Under the pieces are notes generated by a model that saw only the letters and a program-made list of their open reading frames with translations, ran no database searches and had not been told where the DNA came from. Source: Stenotrophomonas sp. UBA2124 (GTDB taxonomy: Bacteria; Pseudomonadota; Gammaproteobacteria; Xanthomonadales; Xanthomonadaceae). From it: a stretch of DNA of 64,000 bases. The translations under genes and the position numbers were made by a program. Below are positions 8,290 to 17,906 of this stretch, piece by piece; positions within the stretch are counted from its first letter, which is position 1; the number at the start of each line of letters is the position of its first letter. The stretch covers positions 1 through 64,000 of the forward strand of contig DCXY01000004.1 of NCBI GenBank assembly GCA_002329155.1, read 5' to 3'.

Positions 8290-9399
8290 ATGCCTCTGTT
8301 CAAGTTCACCCGTCACGGCGATACCTCTTCCACCCAGGCACATTCGGCCCTGCCGTGGCTCGCGCTTATCGCGGTCATCCTGGGCATGGTCGCCCTGGCC
8401 TTCGCCTGGCTCGCCGGTTGGATAGGCCGCGACCGCCTGACCGCGCAGCAATTCACCAACACCATCGAAGCCGCCAGTGGCGGCAAGCACCCCGGTTTCC
8501 GCCGGGCGCACAGCAAGGGCGTGTGCGTGACCGGCTGGTTCGAGCCGACCGCACAGGCGGCAACGCTGTCAAAGGCGCGGGTGTTCCAGCAACAGCGCGT
8601 GCCGGTGCTGGGGCGGCTGTCGATCGGCGGCGGTGATCCGCACGGTGCCGACAACAGCGCGCGGGTGCGCAGCATCGCCCTGCAGCTCAGCAGTGATGAT
8701 GGCCAGCAGTGGCGCATGGCGATGAACAGCTTTCCGTTCTTCGCCGTACCCACGCCGGAAGCCTTCTTCGAGCAGACCCGCGCGCAGGTGCCGGACCCGG
8801 CCACCGGCAAGCCCGACCCGGCGCGCATGGCCGCACTTGCCGACAAGTACCCCAGCGTGCGCGCGTTCCAGCAATGGGCCAAGAGCGCGCCGTGGACCGA
8901 CAGCTGGGCCAGCACCCAGTTCAACAGCATCAACAGCTTCTGGTTCACCGATACGCATGGCCAACGCCATGCGGTGCGCTGGCGTTGGCAGCCGCAGATT
9001 CCCGCCACGGTGCTGGACCCGCAGGCGCGCGAACAGGCAGGCGTGGACTTCCTCAGCGCCGACCTGCAGCGCCGCCTGGCCGCAGGCCCGGTACAGTGGA
9101 ATCTGGTGGTGACGCTGGCAGGGCCGCAGGACGACATCGACAACCCATCGGTGCCGTGGCCGGATGACCGTGAGCAGGTGCAGGCCGGCGTGCTGCAACT
9201 GGTGCAGACGCAGCCGCAGGACCACGCCGCCTGCAATGACCTGAACTTCGATCCGCTGATCCTGCCCGACGGCATCAGTGGCAGTGACGACCCGGTGCTG
9301 GCCGCGCGCTCGTCGGTCTACTCGCAGTCGTTCAACCGCCGCGAGCGCGAACGCGCCGAACAGGCCGCCGAGCTTGGCAACCAGGAGGCGCGCCCGTGA
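8290..9399 (+). CDS. Catalase-family peroxidase (SrpA-like), membrane anchored
   Basis: A 369-residue haem peroxidase of the minimal catalase-fold group. An N-terminal membrane/signal segment (about 20-45, LPWLALIAVILGMVALAFAWLAGW) places it in the periplasm. Conserved parts include HPGFRRAHSKGVCVTGWF with the distal His, NSFPFFAVPTPEAFF, SINSFWFTDTHGQRHAVRWRW, and FDPLILPDGI...SVYSQSFNRRE near the C-terminus. GGAAG lies about 9 nt before ATG 8290; an in-frame ATG 57 bp upstream is less likely. The next gene overlaps its stop and encodes a cytochrome b561. This pairing is known for the family and suggests electron delivery from the quinone pool to periplasmic peroxide reduction. Confidence 0.85.
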   Translation: MPLFKFTRHGDTSSTQAHSALPWLALIAVILGMVALAFAWLAGWIGRDRLTAQQFTNTIEAASGGKHPGFRRAHSKGVCVTGWFEPTAQAATLSKARVFQQQRVPVLGRLSIGGGDPHGADNSARVRSIALQLSSDDGQQWRMAMNSFPFFAVPTPEAFFEQTRAQVPDPATGKPDPARMAALADKYPSVRAFQQWAKSAPWTDSWASTQFNSINSFWFTDTHGQRHAVRWRWQPQIPATVLDPQAREQAGVDFLSADLQRRLAAGPVQWNLVVTLAGPQDDIDNPSVPWPDDREQVQAGVLQLVQTQPQDHAACNDLNFDPLILPDGISGSDDPVLAARSSVYSQSFNRRERERAEQAAELGNQEARP

Positions 9400-9938
9400 G
9401 CCAGAACAACGGACATTTCAACCTTACCGCGCGCGTGCTGCACTGGTCGATGGCGGTGATGATCGTGGCGATGTTGTTCGTCGGCGTGACCATGGTGGCG
9501 TCCCTGCACCTGCGGCCCGGCCTGATCAGTGTGCATAAACCGCTGGGCATTCTGATCTTCGTGCTGGCGCTGCTGCGTCTGTACAACCGCCTGCGCCACC
9601 GCCCGCCACCCCTGCCTGCCGACCTGCCCGCGTGGCAGGTGTTCGCCGCCAAGGCCTCGCACTGGCTGCTGTATGCCCTGATGCTGGCGATGCCGCTGGT
9701 GGGCTGGGCCATGCTTTCGGCCGGTGGTTATCCCGTCGTGCTGTGGCCGGGCATGCAGCTGCCGGCCATCGTGCCGCACACGCCGGCGCTGTACGCGCTG
9801 CTGCGCGGCGCGCACAGCCTGCTGGCCTATCTGCTGTTCGCCACGGTACTGGTGCACGTGGGCGCGGCGCTGTTCCACCTGTGGGTACGCCGTGATGGCG
9901 TGTTCCAGGCGATGGCGCGCGGTGGCAGGAAGCCATAG
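9396..9938 (+). CDS. Cytochrome b561 family protein
   Basis: A 180-residue four-helix di-haem membrane cytochrome starting with GTG and overlapping the peroxidase stop (GTGA). Helices lie at about 15-35, 45-65, 88-108 and 140-162. Candidate haem-binding His residues are in VLHWSM, VHKPLG, KASHWLLYALM and VLVHVGAALFH. It probably passes electrons from quinol to the co-encoded periplasmic peroxidase. Confidence 0.88.
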   Translation: MSQNNGHFNLTARVLHWSMAVMIVAMLFVGVTMVASLHLRPGLISVHKPLGILIFVLALLRLYNRLRHRPPPLPADLPAWQVFAAKASHWLLYALMLAMPLVGWAMLSAGGYPVVLWPGMQLPAIVPHTPALYALLRGAHSLLAYLLFATVLVHVGAALFHLWVRRDGVFQAMARGGRKP

Positions 9939-9976
9939 AAAAGGAACGCTGCAGCCTGGAACCAGGGCGCGAAGGG

Positions 9977-10579
9977 TTACAACCAACCCTTCTGCCTTGC
10001 CAACCGGTGCGCCTCGATACGGTTGGCCACCCCCAGCTTGCCGATGCACTCGGACAGGTAGTTGCGCACCGTGCCATGCGACAGGCCCAGCTGCTCGGCG
10101 ATCTCGTTGGCCGAGCGCCCTTCACCGGCCAGCCGCAGCACCTGCCGCTCGCGGTCGTTGAGCGGATCGGCCTCGGACCACGCTTCCACCGCCAATTGCG
10201 GATCAATGGCGCGTACACCACGCTGCACCTGCCGCAATGCCTCGGCCAGCTTCTCCGCCGGTGCATCCTTCAACAGATACCCCTGCACGCCCGCATCCAA
10301 TGCACGCCGCAGAAAGCCGGCGCGGGCAAAGGTGGTGACGATCACCACCTTCACCGGCAGCTGATGGCGCTGCACACGCTGGGCCAGCTCAAGCCCGGTC
10401 ATATGCGGCATCTCGATATCGGTGACCAGGATGTCGGGCGTAAGCCGCTGCAGCTCGCGCCACGCGATCTCGCCATCGGCAGCGGTGCCCACCACTTCAA
10501 GGTCGGCCTCCAGATTGAGCAGCGCCGACAACGCGCCACGCACCATCGCCTGGTCTTCGGCCAGCAGAATGCGGATCAT
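9977..10579 (-). CDS. LuxR/NarL-type response regulator (DesR-like)
   Basis: A 200-residue regulator: receiver domain (1-118) with phospho-acceptor Asp54 (DILVTDIEMP), acidic pair Glu8-Asp9, a conserved Thr in VIVTTFAR and Lys in YLLKDAP, then a LuxR helix-turn-helix (about 138-195, LNDRERQVLRLAGEGRSANEIA). Its start overlaps the kinase stop by 4 bp, so it is translationally coupled to its likely partner. The similarity is closest to DesR, which controls membrane lipid fluidity in Bacillus. Here the linked ABC exporter is the probable target. Confidence 0.88.
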   Translation of the reverse strand: MIRILLAEDQAMVRGALSALLNLEADLEVVGTAADGEIAWRELQRLTPDILVTDIEMPHMTGLELAQRVQRHQLPVKVVIVTTFARAGFLRRALDAGVQGYLLKDAPAEKLAEALRQVQRGVRAIDPQLAVEAWSEADPLNDRERQVLRLAGEGRSANEIAEQLGLSHGTVRNYLSECIGKLGVANRIEAHRLARQKGWL

Positions 10580-11778
10580 GCGCGCACCTCCTGCATTGCA
10601 TCGCCCGCCGCAGCGCCACCGGCCGCGACAGGTGTTGTCACAGGTATTGCCGGTTCACGCACAGGCACGCACACCTTGAGCCGCGTTCCGCGCCCGTGCG
10701 GTGAATCAATCTCCAGCGTGCCGCCCATCGCCATTACGCGCTCGCGCATGCCGGCCAGGCCGTTGCCGTTTTTCGTCGCGCCACCGCGCCCGTCATCGGC
10801 CACCTCCATCACCACGGCGTTGGCATCGCTCTGAAGAGTGATCGACGCTTCATTGGCCTGCGCATGGCGGGCGATATTGGTCGCCGCTTCGCGCAGCACC
10901 ATCGCCAGCCCCGCCTCGATCCAGCCCGGCATTGCCGGTGGCGGACTGTAGCGCAGGTGCACATGCGAGGACTCCAGCAGCAGATGCGCCGATGCCAGTT
11001 CCGCGGCGAAGTCGGCGGCGCGGAAGCCGGTGACCGCGCTGCGCACCTGCGCCAGTGCATCACGCGCGATCTGCTCGGCCTCGGCCAGCTCACGCTGCGA
11101 ACGCTCCGGGTCACGCTCGAACAGTTTGCGCGACAGCTCCATCTTCAAGGTGATCAGCGACAGCGTATGCCCCAGCAGGTCGTGCAGGTCACGCCCGATG
11201 CGCTCGCGCTCGGCGGTGGCGGCCAGCCGCCGTACCTCCTCATGCGACAGCCGCAGCGCGGCATCGCGCTCGCTGCTGGCGCGCTCGGCACTGACGATAA
11301 GGCCGATGATGATCGACAGTAACGGCACCCACACCGTTACCTGCCACGGGTAGCCTATCCACAGGATCAGCGCGATGAGGGCCCCGTTCAACAGCAGCAG
11401 CTCGATCAGGTAGCGCACGGTGGAAACGGCGCGGTTGCTGCGCAGCATCACGCAGCCAAAGATGAAGTAATTCAGGCCCGAGGGGTATACCGCGGCCAGT
11501 GACACCGCCAGCACGATCATCGCCATTGCGAACAGCGGGGCACGCCGCCGCGGACTGGTCAGCACCAGCAGGTACAAGGCGATGAACAGCGGATACGACC
11601 ACAGGGTGATCAGCGCCCAGCTCAACGTGTAGCCGGGGCCGAATACCGGCGTGATGAAGACCCATACCGTCCAGAACAGATGCACGGTATCCAGCCAGGC
11701 CCACTTGCCGAGCCGGATGTTGTCGGCCACCACCGAGTCGGGGGCCGGCTTCAGCCATGCGCTAAGAGAGGGAGGCAT
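10576..11778 (-). CDS. Sensor histidine kinase (DesK-like, HisKA_3)
   Basis: A 400-residue membrane kinase. About five hydrophobic helices fill residues 20-150. The phospho-acceptor lies in ERIGRDLHDLLGHTLSLI (HisKA_3 type), followed by a HATPase domain with REAATNIARHAQA (N box), VADDGRGG (G1) and NGLAGMRERV (G2). ATG 11778 is preceded by AAGGA about 10 nt upstream; a TTG 54 bp further upstream is less likely. It has no periplasmic sensor domain, so it probably senses the membrane itself or the neighbouring transporter. Confidence 0.88.
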   Translation of the reverse strand: MPPSLSAWLKPAPDSVVADNIRLGKWAWLDTVHLFWTVWVFITPVFGPGYTLSWALITLWSYPLFIALYLLVLTSPRRRAPLFAMAMIVLAVSLAAVYPSGLNYFIFGCVMLRSNRAVSTVRYLIELLLLNGALIALILWIGYPWQVTVWVPLLSIIIGLIVSAERASSERDAALRLSHEEVRRLAATAERERIGRDLHDLLGHTLSLITLKMELSRKLFERDPERSQRELAEAEQIARDALAQVRSAVTGFRAADFAAELASAHLLLESSHVHLRYSPPPAMPGWIEAGLAMVLREAATNIARHAQANEASITLQSDANAVVMEVADDGRGGATKNGNGLAGMRERVMAMGGTLEIDSPHGRGTRLKVCVPVREPAIPVTTPVAAGGAAAGDAMQEVRA

Positions 11779-11949
11779 CGGCGGCGGAATCCTTGTTCGT
11801 TGTTGGCAATGATGCCACCCCTTCCGGCGCAACCGGCGTGGTCTGGGCGAGGCACCTACGGTGCCGGGGCAGCGGCCGGGATGGCGCGGCGGCGCTGTGC
11901 AATGCCCGGCACGCGCAGCGCGGGATGCAACAGGTGCACGGCGGTCAGA

Positions 11950-12735
11950 TCAGCCATGACGGCGCAGCCTCCACGCTGCCAGTGCCGTCACCGCCACGGT
12001 GAATACCAGCAGCCACAACACATGCGGCCACGCGCTGCCGGTGTCGAAGCCCACGGCGGCCAGCGCCAGCATGTTCAGGTGGTGGCTGGGCCATATCGGT
12101 GCCAGGTTGCGGATCAGTGCCGGCAGCATCGACAGCGGGAACCACAGGCCCGACAGGAAGGCCATGGGCAGGTACAGCATGTTGATGACGGCCGGCGCAG
12201 CCTCGCCCTTGATCAGCGTGCCCAGCAGCAGGCCGAGCGCGCAGAACGGCAGCGCGCCGATGACGCAGACAAGGGTGAGATGCAGCACCTGCCCCGCCTG
12301 CAGCGGCACATGCGCCACAAGCACCGCCAGCAGCTGCAGCAGCACCGCGATCATCAGCGCCATCAGCATCGCCATGACCATTTTGGCCAGCAGGTAGGCG
12401 GCGGGCGGCATGGGCAGCGCGCGCTTGAGGGTGAGCAGGCCGTTGTCGCGCTCCAGCGCCAGCGACATGCCGAAGCCGAACAGGCCCGGCGCCATCACGC
12501 CGAACGTGGAATAGGCGGCAAGCAGGAAGCGCGGTGCATCAGGCGAATTGCTCTTGCCGATGACCACCGCGAACATCAGGTAGAACACCGCCGGGAACAA
12601 CATCGTGGGCAGCACGAAGCCGGGGCTGCGCAGGTAGCGCAGGCATTCGGCGCGGATTTCCTGCAGGTAGGCGCCCAGCATGCGCCGGCCGTTCATGGCG
12701 GCGGGCACGGATGACGCAGGGGACAGGGTATGCAT
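11950..12735 (-). CDS. ABC-2 type transporter permease
   Basis: A 261-residue membrane protein with six predicted helices and the ABC-2 layout (LRSPGFVLPTMLFPAVFYLMF as first helix; MLYLPMAFLSGLWFPLSMLP before the last ones). It forms the channel for the ATPase encoded just upstream; start and upstream stop overlap by one base (TGATG). The 171-bp gap to the kinase gene holds no separate gene, and all four genes run on the same strand, so transporter and two-component system are probably one operon. Substrate unknown. Confidence 0.85.
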   Translation of the reverse strand: MHTLSPASSVPAAMNGRRMLGAYLQEIRAECLRYLRSPGFVLPTMLFPAVFYLMFAVVIGKSNSPDAPRFLLAAYSTFGVMAPGLFGFGMSLALERDNGLLTLKRALPMPPAAYLLAKMVMAMLMALMIAVLLQLLAVLVAHVPLQAGQVLHLTLVCVIGALPFCALGLLLGTLIKGEAAPAVINMLYLPMAFLSGLWFPLSMLPALIRNLAPIWPSHHLNMLALAAVGFDTGSAWPHVLWLLVFTVAVTALAAWRLRRHG

Positions 12736-13655
12736 CAGGCAGCCTCGCAGGTTTCTGTTTCAGGAATGCCGGCGCTCAGATCGGCGAAGGCTTCACCCAG
12801 CCCCGCCGCCTGCACTTCCAGCGCATGCAGCTGGGGGTCGGCATCCAGCAGGCGCCGCACCACCGCTTCCACCCGGGTGCTGCTCAACTGCAGGCGCTCG
12901 CCGTCGCGGCTGGCCTGCTGCACGTCGGGCCAGCCAGCCACTTCGTCCACATCAAGCCGGGTATGGCAGCGGATGATGCGGTTGGCCACGCGCGCGCGCA
13001 GGGCATCCACGCTGCCATCGCTGATGATGCGGCCGTGCTGCATCACGCAGACCCGGTCGGCGAGCTGTTCGGCCTCTTCCAGATAGTGCGTGGTCAGCAC
13101 CACCGCCGTGCCCTCGCCCACCAGCGCGCGCACCGTGGCCCACAGCCGCTGCCGCGCGGGCTGGTCCAGGCCCACGCTGGGCTCGTCCAGGAACAGCAGG
13201 CGCGGGCGCCCGCACAGGGCGATGGCGAACTGCACGCGGCGCTGCTGGCCGCGGGAGAGCTTGCCGTAGGGGCGCTGCAGCAGATCGTCGATGCCAGCCA
13301 ACCCGGCGCTCTCGGCCAGTGGCCTCGGCTGCGGGTAGTAGCTCGCACTCAGGCGTAGCAGTTCGCCCACCTTGAGCGTAGGTGGCAGTGCCGCATCCTG
13401 CAGCATCACGCCGATGCCCCGGCGTGCGGCCAGCTGCTGCGGGTCATGCCCGAACAGCCGCACCTGCCCGGCATCGGCGCGCAACAGACCCAGCAGCAGG
13501 CCGATGGTGGTGGTTTTGCCAGCGCCGTTGGGGCCCAGCAGGGCCAGCACCTGTCCGGCCTGCAGCTGCAGGCTCACCCCGTCCAGCGCCAGCTGCCGGC
13601 CGTAGCGTTTGCTGACCCCCTGCAGGCTGGCCAGTACCTCCGTGTCTGCTTGCAT
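12735..13655 (-). CDS. ABC transporter ATP-binding protein (drug/lipid exporter type)
   Basis: A 306-residue ATPase with Walker A GPNGAGKTT, Q-loop GVMLQDAALPP, signature LSRGQQRR (LSGGQ variant), Walker B LLFLDEPSVGLD and switch His in LTTHYLEEAEQLAD. The C-terminal about 80 residues are the extension seen in ABC-2 exporters of the DrrA/CcmA type. ATG 13655 has AGAGG 9 nt upstream; an in-frame GTG three codons earlier is possible. It is the first gene of the four-gene operon down to the response regulator. Confidence 0.9.
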   Translation of the reverse strand: MQADTEVLASLQGVSKRYGRQLALDGVSLQLQAGQVLALLGPNGAGKTTTIGLLLGLLRADAGQVRLFGHDPQQLAARRGIGVMLQDAALPPTLKVGELLRLSASYYPQPRPLAESAGLAGIDDLLQRPYGKLSRGQQRRVQFAIALCGRPRLLFLDEPSVGLDQPARQRLWATVRALVGEGTAVVLTTHYLEEAEQLADRVCVMQHGRIISDGSVDALRARVANRIIRCHTRLDVDEVAGWPDVQQASRDGERLQLSSTRVEAVVRRLLDADPQLHALEVQAAGLGEAFADLSAGIPETETCEAA

Positions 13656-13858
13656 CGCCTGCACCTCTTCCGGGAATGGGCACAGGCTACGGGCGCACCC
13701 ACCGGCCGCTCAGTGGAGCCGGTCAGGCAAAGCGGATGACACCCGTCACCTGCCTGCGGCCGTGGCGCTGTCTAGAATCCGCCCCATGCCTACCCACCGA
13801 TAACGAGGGTTTGGGTTACCTTCGGTCACATTCCCAACCACGCGCCGTCCTGTCCTAC

Positions 13859-15109
13859 ATGAATGCATCTGCCGAACTGCTGAAGGAACTCCGCATCGAC
13901 CGCTCGGCAGCACCGCCGCCGCGTGGGCCGTCCCCGTCCCGGCGCTGGCTGTGGCTTGTGGTGGGGCTGGTACTGGTGCTGCTCATCGCGCTGGCGGTGG
14001 GCGCCCTGTTCAGCGGCAAACCCGCCGCCACGGTTGAAACCGCGCCGGTGGTGGCGATGGCCCAGGCCGGCAGTGGCAGCACGGCGGTGCTCGATGCCAG
14101 CGGCTATGTGGTGGCGCGGCGCATGGCCACGGTGTCGGCCAAGATCACCGGCAAGGTGCGCGAGGTGATGATCGAGGAAGGCATGCGTGTGGAGGAAGGC
14201 CAGGTGATGGCCACCCTGGACCCCATCGACGCCAACGCCCAGCGCCGGCTCAATGCCGCGCAGCTGGCCGCCGCACGCAGCCAGATCAACGGCCTGCAGG
14301 CGCAGCTGGTGCAGGGTGAGGCCGAAGCCAAACGCCTGCAGGCGCTGGTCGGCCAGCAGCTGGTGTCGCGCTCGCAGTACGACCAGGCGGTTGCCGCGCG
14401 CGAGAGCCTGCGTGCGCAGCTGGCAACCGCACGCAACAACGCGCAGGTGGCGCAGGACGCGCTGGCCATCGCCGACCTGGGTATGGACAACAACGTGGTA
14501 CGTGCGCCGTTCACCGGTGTGGTCACGGCCAAGGCGGCGCAGCCGGGTGAGATCGTCTCGCCGCTGTCGGCCGGTGGCGGTTTCACCCGTACCGGCATCG
14601 GCACCATCGTGGACATGGATTCGCTGGAGGTCGAAGTCGAGGTGGGCGAGGCCTTTATTGGCCGCGTGCAGCCGAAGATGCCGGTGGAGATCGTGCTCAA
14701 CGCCTACCAGGACTGGAAGATTCCGGGCGAGGTGATTGCCATCATCCCGACCGCCGACCGTGGCAAGGCAACGGTGAAGGTACGCGTGGCACTGGGCCTG
14801 AAGGATCCGCGCATCGTGCCGGAGATGGGTGTGCGGGTGAGTTTCCTGGAGAAGAAGGCCGCCGGTGCGGAGCCGCCGAAGGGCGTGCGGGTACCGGCCA
14901 CGGCCATCGTGCAGCGTGACGGCAAGCAGGTGGCGTTCGTGCTGCAGGACGACGACAAGGTGAAGCTGCAGGCGTTGCAGCTGGGTGAGGCGTTGAACAA
15001 GGACAGGCAGGTGCTGTCGGGCCTGAGTGCCGGGCAGACGGTGGTGATCAATCCACCGGACGCGTTGAAGGATGGCGACAAGGTGGCGCTGGAGGGCGCG
15101 GAGAAGTAA
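13859..15109 (+). CDS. Periplasmic adaptor (membrane fusion protein) of a MacAB-like efflux system
   Basis: A 416-residue HlyD/MacA-like adaptor. A basic N-terminus and a membrane anchor (about 29-52, WLWLVVGLVLVLLIALAVGAL) lead into the barrel-sandwich/lipoyl half-motifs (ASGYVVARRMATVSAKITGKV and VVRAPFTGVVTAKAAQPGEIV), between them a coiled-coil hairpin (about 125-205), then a beta-barrel and a membrane-proximal domain (VRVPATAIVQRDGKQ). The ATPase and two permeases follow at 16039-19214 on the same strand, so these four genes form one export system. The operon is split by about 930 bp of repeats. In-frame upstream codons lack a good start signal. Confidence 0.88.
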   Translation: MNASAELLKELRIDRSAAPPPRGPSPSRRWLWLVVGLVLVLLIALAVGALFSGKPAATVETAPVVAMAQAGSGSTAVLDASGYVVARRMATVSAKITGKVREVMIEEGMRVEEGQVMATLDPIDANAQRRLNAAQLAAARSQINGLQAQLVQGEAEAKRLQALVGQQLVSRSQYDQAVAARESLRAQLATARNNAQVAQDALAIADLGMDNNVVRAPFTGVVTAKAAQPGEIVSPLSAGGGFTRTGIGTIVDMDSLEVEVEVGEAFIGRVQPKMPVEIVLNAYQDWKIPGEVIAIIPTADRGKATVKVRVALGLKDPRIVPEMGVRVSFLEKKAAGAEPPKGVRVPATAIVQRDGKQVAFVLQDDDKVKLQALQLGEALNKDRQVLSGLSAGQTVVINPPDALKDGDKVALEGAEK

Positions 15110-15157
15110 GCGCGCATAGCCTGCGCTGCTGGTTTCCGTATTCAACATCGCAGCCGC

Positions 15158-15245
15158 TTTGGCTTTGGCTTTGGCTTTGGCTTTGGCTTTGGCTTGATGC
15201 TTTGGCTTGATGCTTTGGCTTGATGCTTTGGCTTGATGCTTTGGC
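15158..15245. repeat. Short tandem repeats: 6 x tttggc then 4 x 13 bp
   Basis: Six perfect copies of tttggc (15158-15193) run directly into four perfect copies of the 13-mer ttgatgctttggc (15194-15245). The 13-mer contains the hexamer plus ttgatgc, so it probably arose from it. It lies between the adaptor stop and the large inverted repeat. A perfect array of this kind is prone to slippage. Confidence 0.9.
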
Positions 15246-15253
15246 TGTTGACG

Positions 15254-15830
15254 TACCGGGTTCCCTTCCGCAGCGACGGAGCTGGCAGATAGGACCCCGG
15301 ATGGGGCGACGCACATGGATGTGCGTCGTTTTTCGACGAGACAGGGACGTCTCGTCGAAAAATCCTGCCAGTGGAGTGAACCCGGCGTGCGCAGCACGTC
15401 GGGCGCGCAGGCAGGGCGTGCTTTCTTTTGGCTAGCTTTTCTTTGCACGAGCAAAGAAAAGTAGCTCGCTCCCCGCAAGGGGAGTGAAAGCCCTTGACCT
15501 TGCTTTCGCTGGTGCTTTCGCTGGTGCTTTCCCTGGTGCTCTCGCCAGCCCGCATAAAGCTGGAAACACAACGGAAGCAGAAGCAAGAGCAAGAGCTTTC
15601 GCTCCCCTGAAGGGGAGCGAGCACACCTTTCTTTGCTTGTGCAAAGAAAGAGTGGCCCAAAGAAAGCACACCCTGCCTTCGCGCCCATGCCGCTTCGCGT
15701 CATGGGTCCACTCCACCGCCGGGATTTTTCGACAAGACGTCCCTGTCTTGTCGAAAAACGACGTGCATCCATGCACGCCGCCCTACGGGTCTTATCCGTC
15801 GGCTCCGTCGCTGCGGAAGGGAACCCGGTA
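15254..15830. repeat. 577-bp imperfect inverted repeat between the adaptor and ATPase genes
   Basis: The outer 29 bp at 15254-15282 are repeated perfectly as the reverse complement at 15802-15830. Inside, both arms carry, in mirrored order, a gacgcacatggatgtgcgtc-type hairpin (15308-15327; diverged partner near 15760-15778), a tttttcgac...gtcgaaaaa hairpin (15329-15362 and 15725-15758), a cttttctttgc...gcaaagaaaag hairpin, and a cgctcccc...ggggag hairpin. The arms are imperfect outside the ends. Open frames run through the element on both strands, but they are by-products of its symmetry. It breaks an efflux operon that would otherwise be contiguous. No transposase is present, so it may be a non-autonomous (MITE-like) or dispersed palindromic repeat. 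Confidence 0.8.
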
Positions 15831-16038
15831 GGTCAAGTTCAAGAGTCAAAGCAAAAGCAACCGCAACTGCAACTGCATCCCTCCCTGGCCCTCCCCTACC
15901 CTGCGGGCAAGGGAGGGAAACAAGCAAAGGCAACTTCGTTCGACGTGTTGCTTCCCGTTGCCGTGTAACAGATCACCACTTATCCGCCTTCAGTTCCCTG
16001 ACACCCCCTCCGTACCCAATCACCGCTGAGGACCACCC
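15831..16038. other. Spacer before the efflux ATPase gene
   Basis: No gene seen. It contains agcaaaagcaaccgcaactg-type short repeats and a C-rich palindrome at about 15886-15922 (ccctcccctaccctgcggg and its partner caagggaggg), related to the element at 20411-20548. A modest leader, ctgaggaccaccc, precedes the ATG at 16039. Confidence 0.5.
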
Positions 16039-16725
<687 letters not shown>

Positions 16726-16735
16726 GGAGCACGCC

Positions 16736-17896
16736 ATGAAGTACTTCTCACTGATATGGGCGCAGCTGTTCCGCAGCCGCACACGCACCCTGTTCACCCT
16801 GCTGTCCATCGTCACCGCGTTCCTGCTGTTCGGCATGCTCGATTCGGTGCGCGTGGCGTTCGCCACCAGCGGCAACTCGGTGGCCGGCGCCAACCGGCTG
16901 ATCGTCAGCTCGCGCCTGTCCATCACCCAGTCGCTGCCCATCCGACTTGAGCCGCAGATCCGGCAGATACAGGGCGTGCGTGATGTCACCTACGCCATGT
17001 GGTTCGGTGGCATCTACCAGGACCAGAAGAATTTCTTTCCGAACTTCTCGGTGGCGCCCAACTACTTCGACCTGATGACCGAGTTCGAGATTCCCAAGGA
17101 CCAGGTGGAGGCCTTCCGCAACACCCGTACCGGCGCGGTGGTCGGCGAAGCCCTGGCCAAGCAGTTCGGCTGGAAGATCGGCGACACCATTCCATTGCAG
17201 GCCACCATCTTTCCGCGTGGCGGCAGCAATGACTGGCCGCTGCAGCTGGTGGGCATCTTCAAGTCGAAGAACACCGCAGTGGCGGCCAACGAAGAACGCC
17301 AGCTGATGATGAACTGGAAGTACTTCGACGAATCCAACGATTACATCAAGAACCAGGTGAGCTGGTACACCGTGTCGCTGGACAACGCCGAACATGCCTC
17401 GCGTGTGGCGCAGGCCATCGATGCCATCTCGGCCAACTCCGACCACGAGACCAAGAGCCAGACCGAGTCGGCGTTCCAGCAGGCCTTCATCAAGCAGTTC
17501 GCCGACATCGGCATGATCGTCACCTCGATCATGGGCGCGGTGTTCTTCACCCTGCTGCTGCTCACCGGCAACACCATGGCGCAGGCGGTGCGCGAGCGCA
17601 TCCCGGAACTGGCCACGCTCAAGACGCTGGGCTTCAAGGACGGCACCGTGCTGACCCTGGTGATGGTGGAATCGGTGCTGCTGGTTGGCCTTGGCGGCGT
17701 GATCGGGCTTGCGCTGGCCGCGCTGGCGCTGCCAGCGATGGCACCCAGGACCATGGGCATGCTGCCACCGCACGTGCCGGTGCAGACCTGGGTGATGGGA
17801 GCGGGCCTGATCGTGGTGATCGGTCTGGTGGTGGGCGTGTTGCCGGCGCTGCGCGCCAAACGCCTGAAGATCGTCGATGCATTGGCCGGGCGCTGA
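16736..17896 (+). CDS. FtsX/MacB-like ABC permease, first subunit
   Basis: A 386-residue protein with one N-terminal helix (about 14-34), a large periplasmic domain (35-265) and three C-terminal helices (FTLLLLTGNTMAQ, VMVESVLLVGLGGVIGLALA, MGAGLIVVIGLVVGVLPA), ending PALRAKRLKIVDALAGR. This is the MacB/FtsX layout. ATG 16736 follows gaggagcacgcc; an upstream in-frame ATG would overlap the ATPase. It probably forms a heterodimer with the next gene product. Confidence 0.88.
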   Translation: MKYFSLIWAQLFRSRTRTLFTLLSIVTAFLLFGMLDSVRVAFATSGNSVAGANRLIVSSRLSITQSLPIRLEPQIRQIQGVRDVTYAMWFGGIYQDQKNFFPNFSVAPNYFDLMTEFEIPKDQVEAFRNTRTGAVVGEALAKQFGWKIGDTIPLQATIFPRGGSNDWPLQLVGIFKSKNTAVAANEERQLMMNWKYFDESNDYIKNQVSWYTVSLDNAEHASRVAQAIDAISANSDHETKSQTESAFQQAFIKQFADIGMIVTSIMGAVFFTLLLLTGNTMAQAVRERIPELATLKTLGFKDGTVLTLVMVESVLLVGLGGVIGLALAALALPAMAPRTMGMLPPHVPVQTWVMGAGLIVVIGLVVGVLPALRAKRLKIVDALAGR

Positions 17897-17906
17897 GGAG
17901 AACATC

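Noticed and set aside
6129..8309. A 726-codon minus-strand open frame
   Set aside because: It lies opposite the M17 aminopeptidase gene with clear active-site motifs. No domain recognised in the shadow.
13826..15772. A 648-codon minus-strand open frame across the adaptor gene and repeats
   Set aside because: Antisense to the adaptor in the first part and through palindromic repeats in the second. The repeat symmetry explains why both strands stay open.
15432..15831. Short ORFs inside the large inverted repeat
   Set aside because: They are mirrored in sense and antisense by the palindrome, have no ribosome binding sites and no domain.
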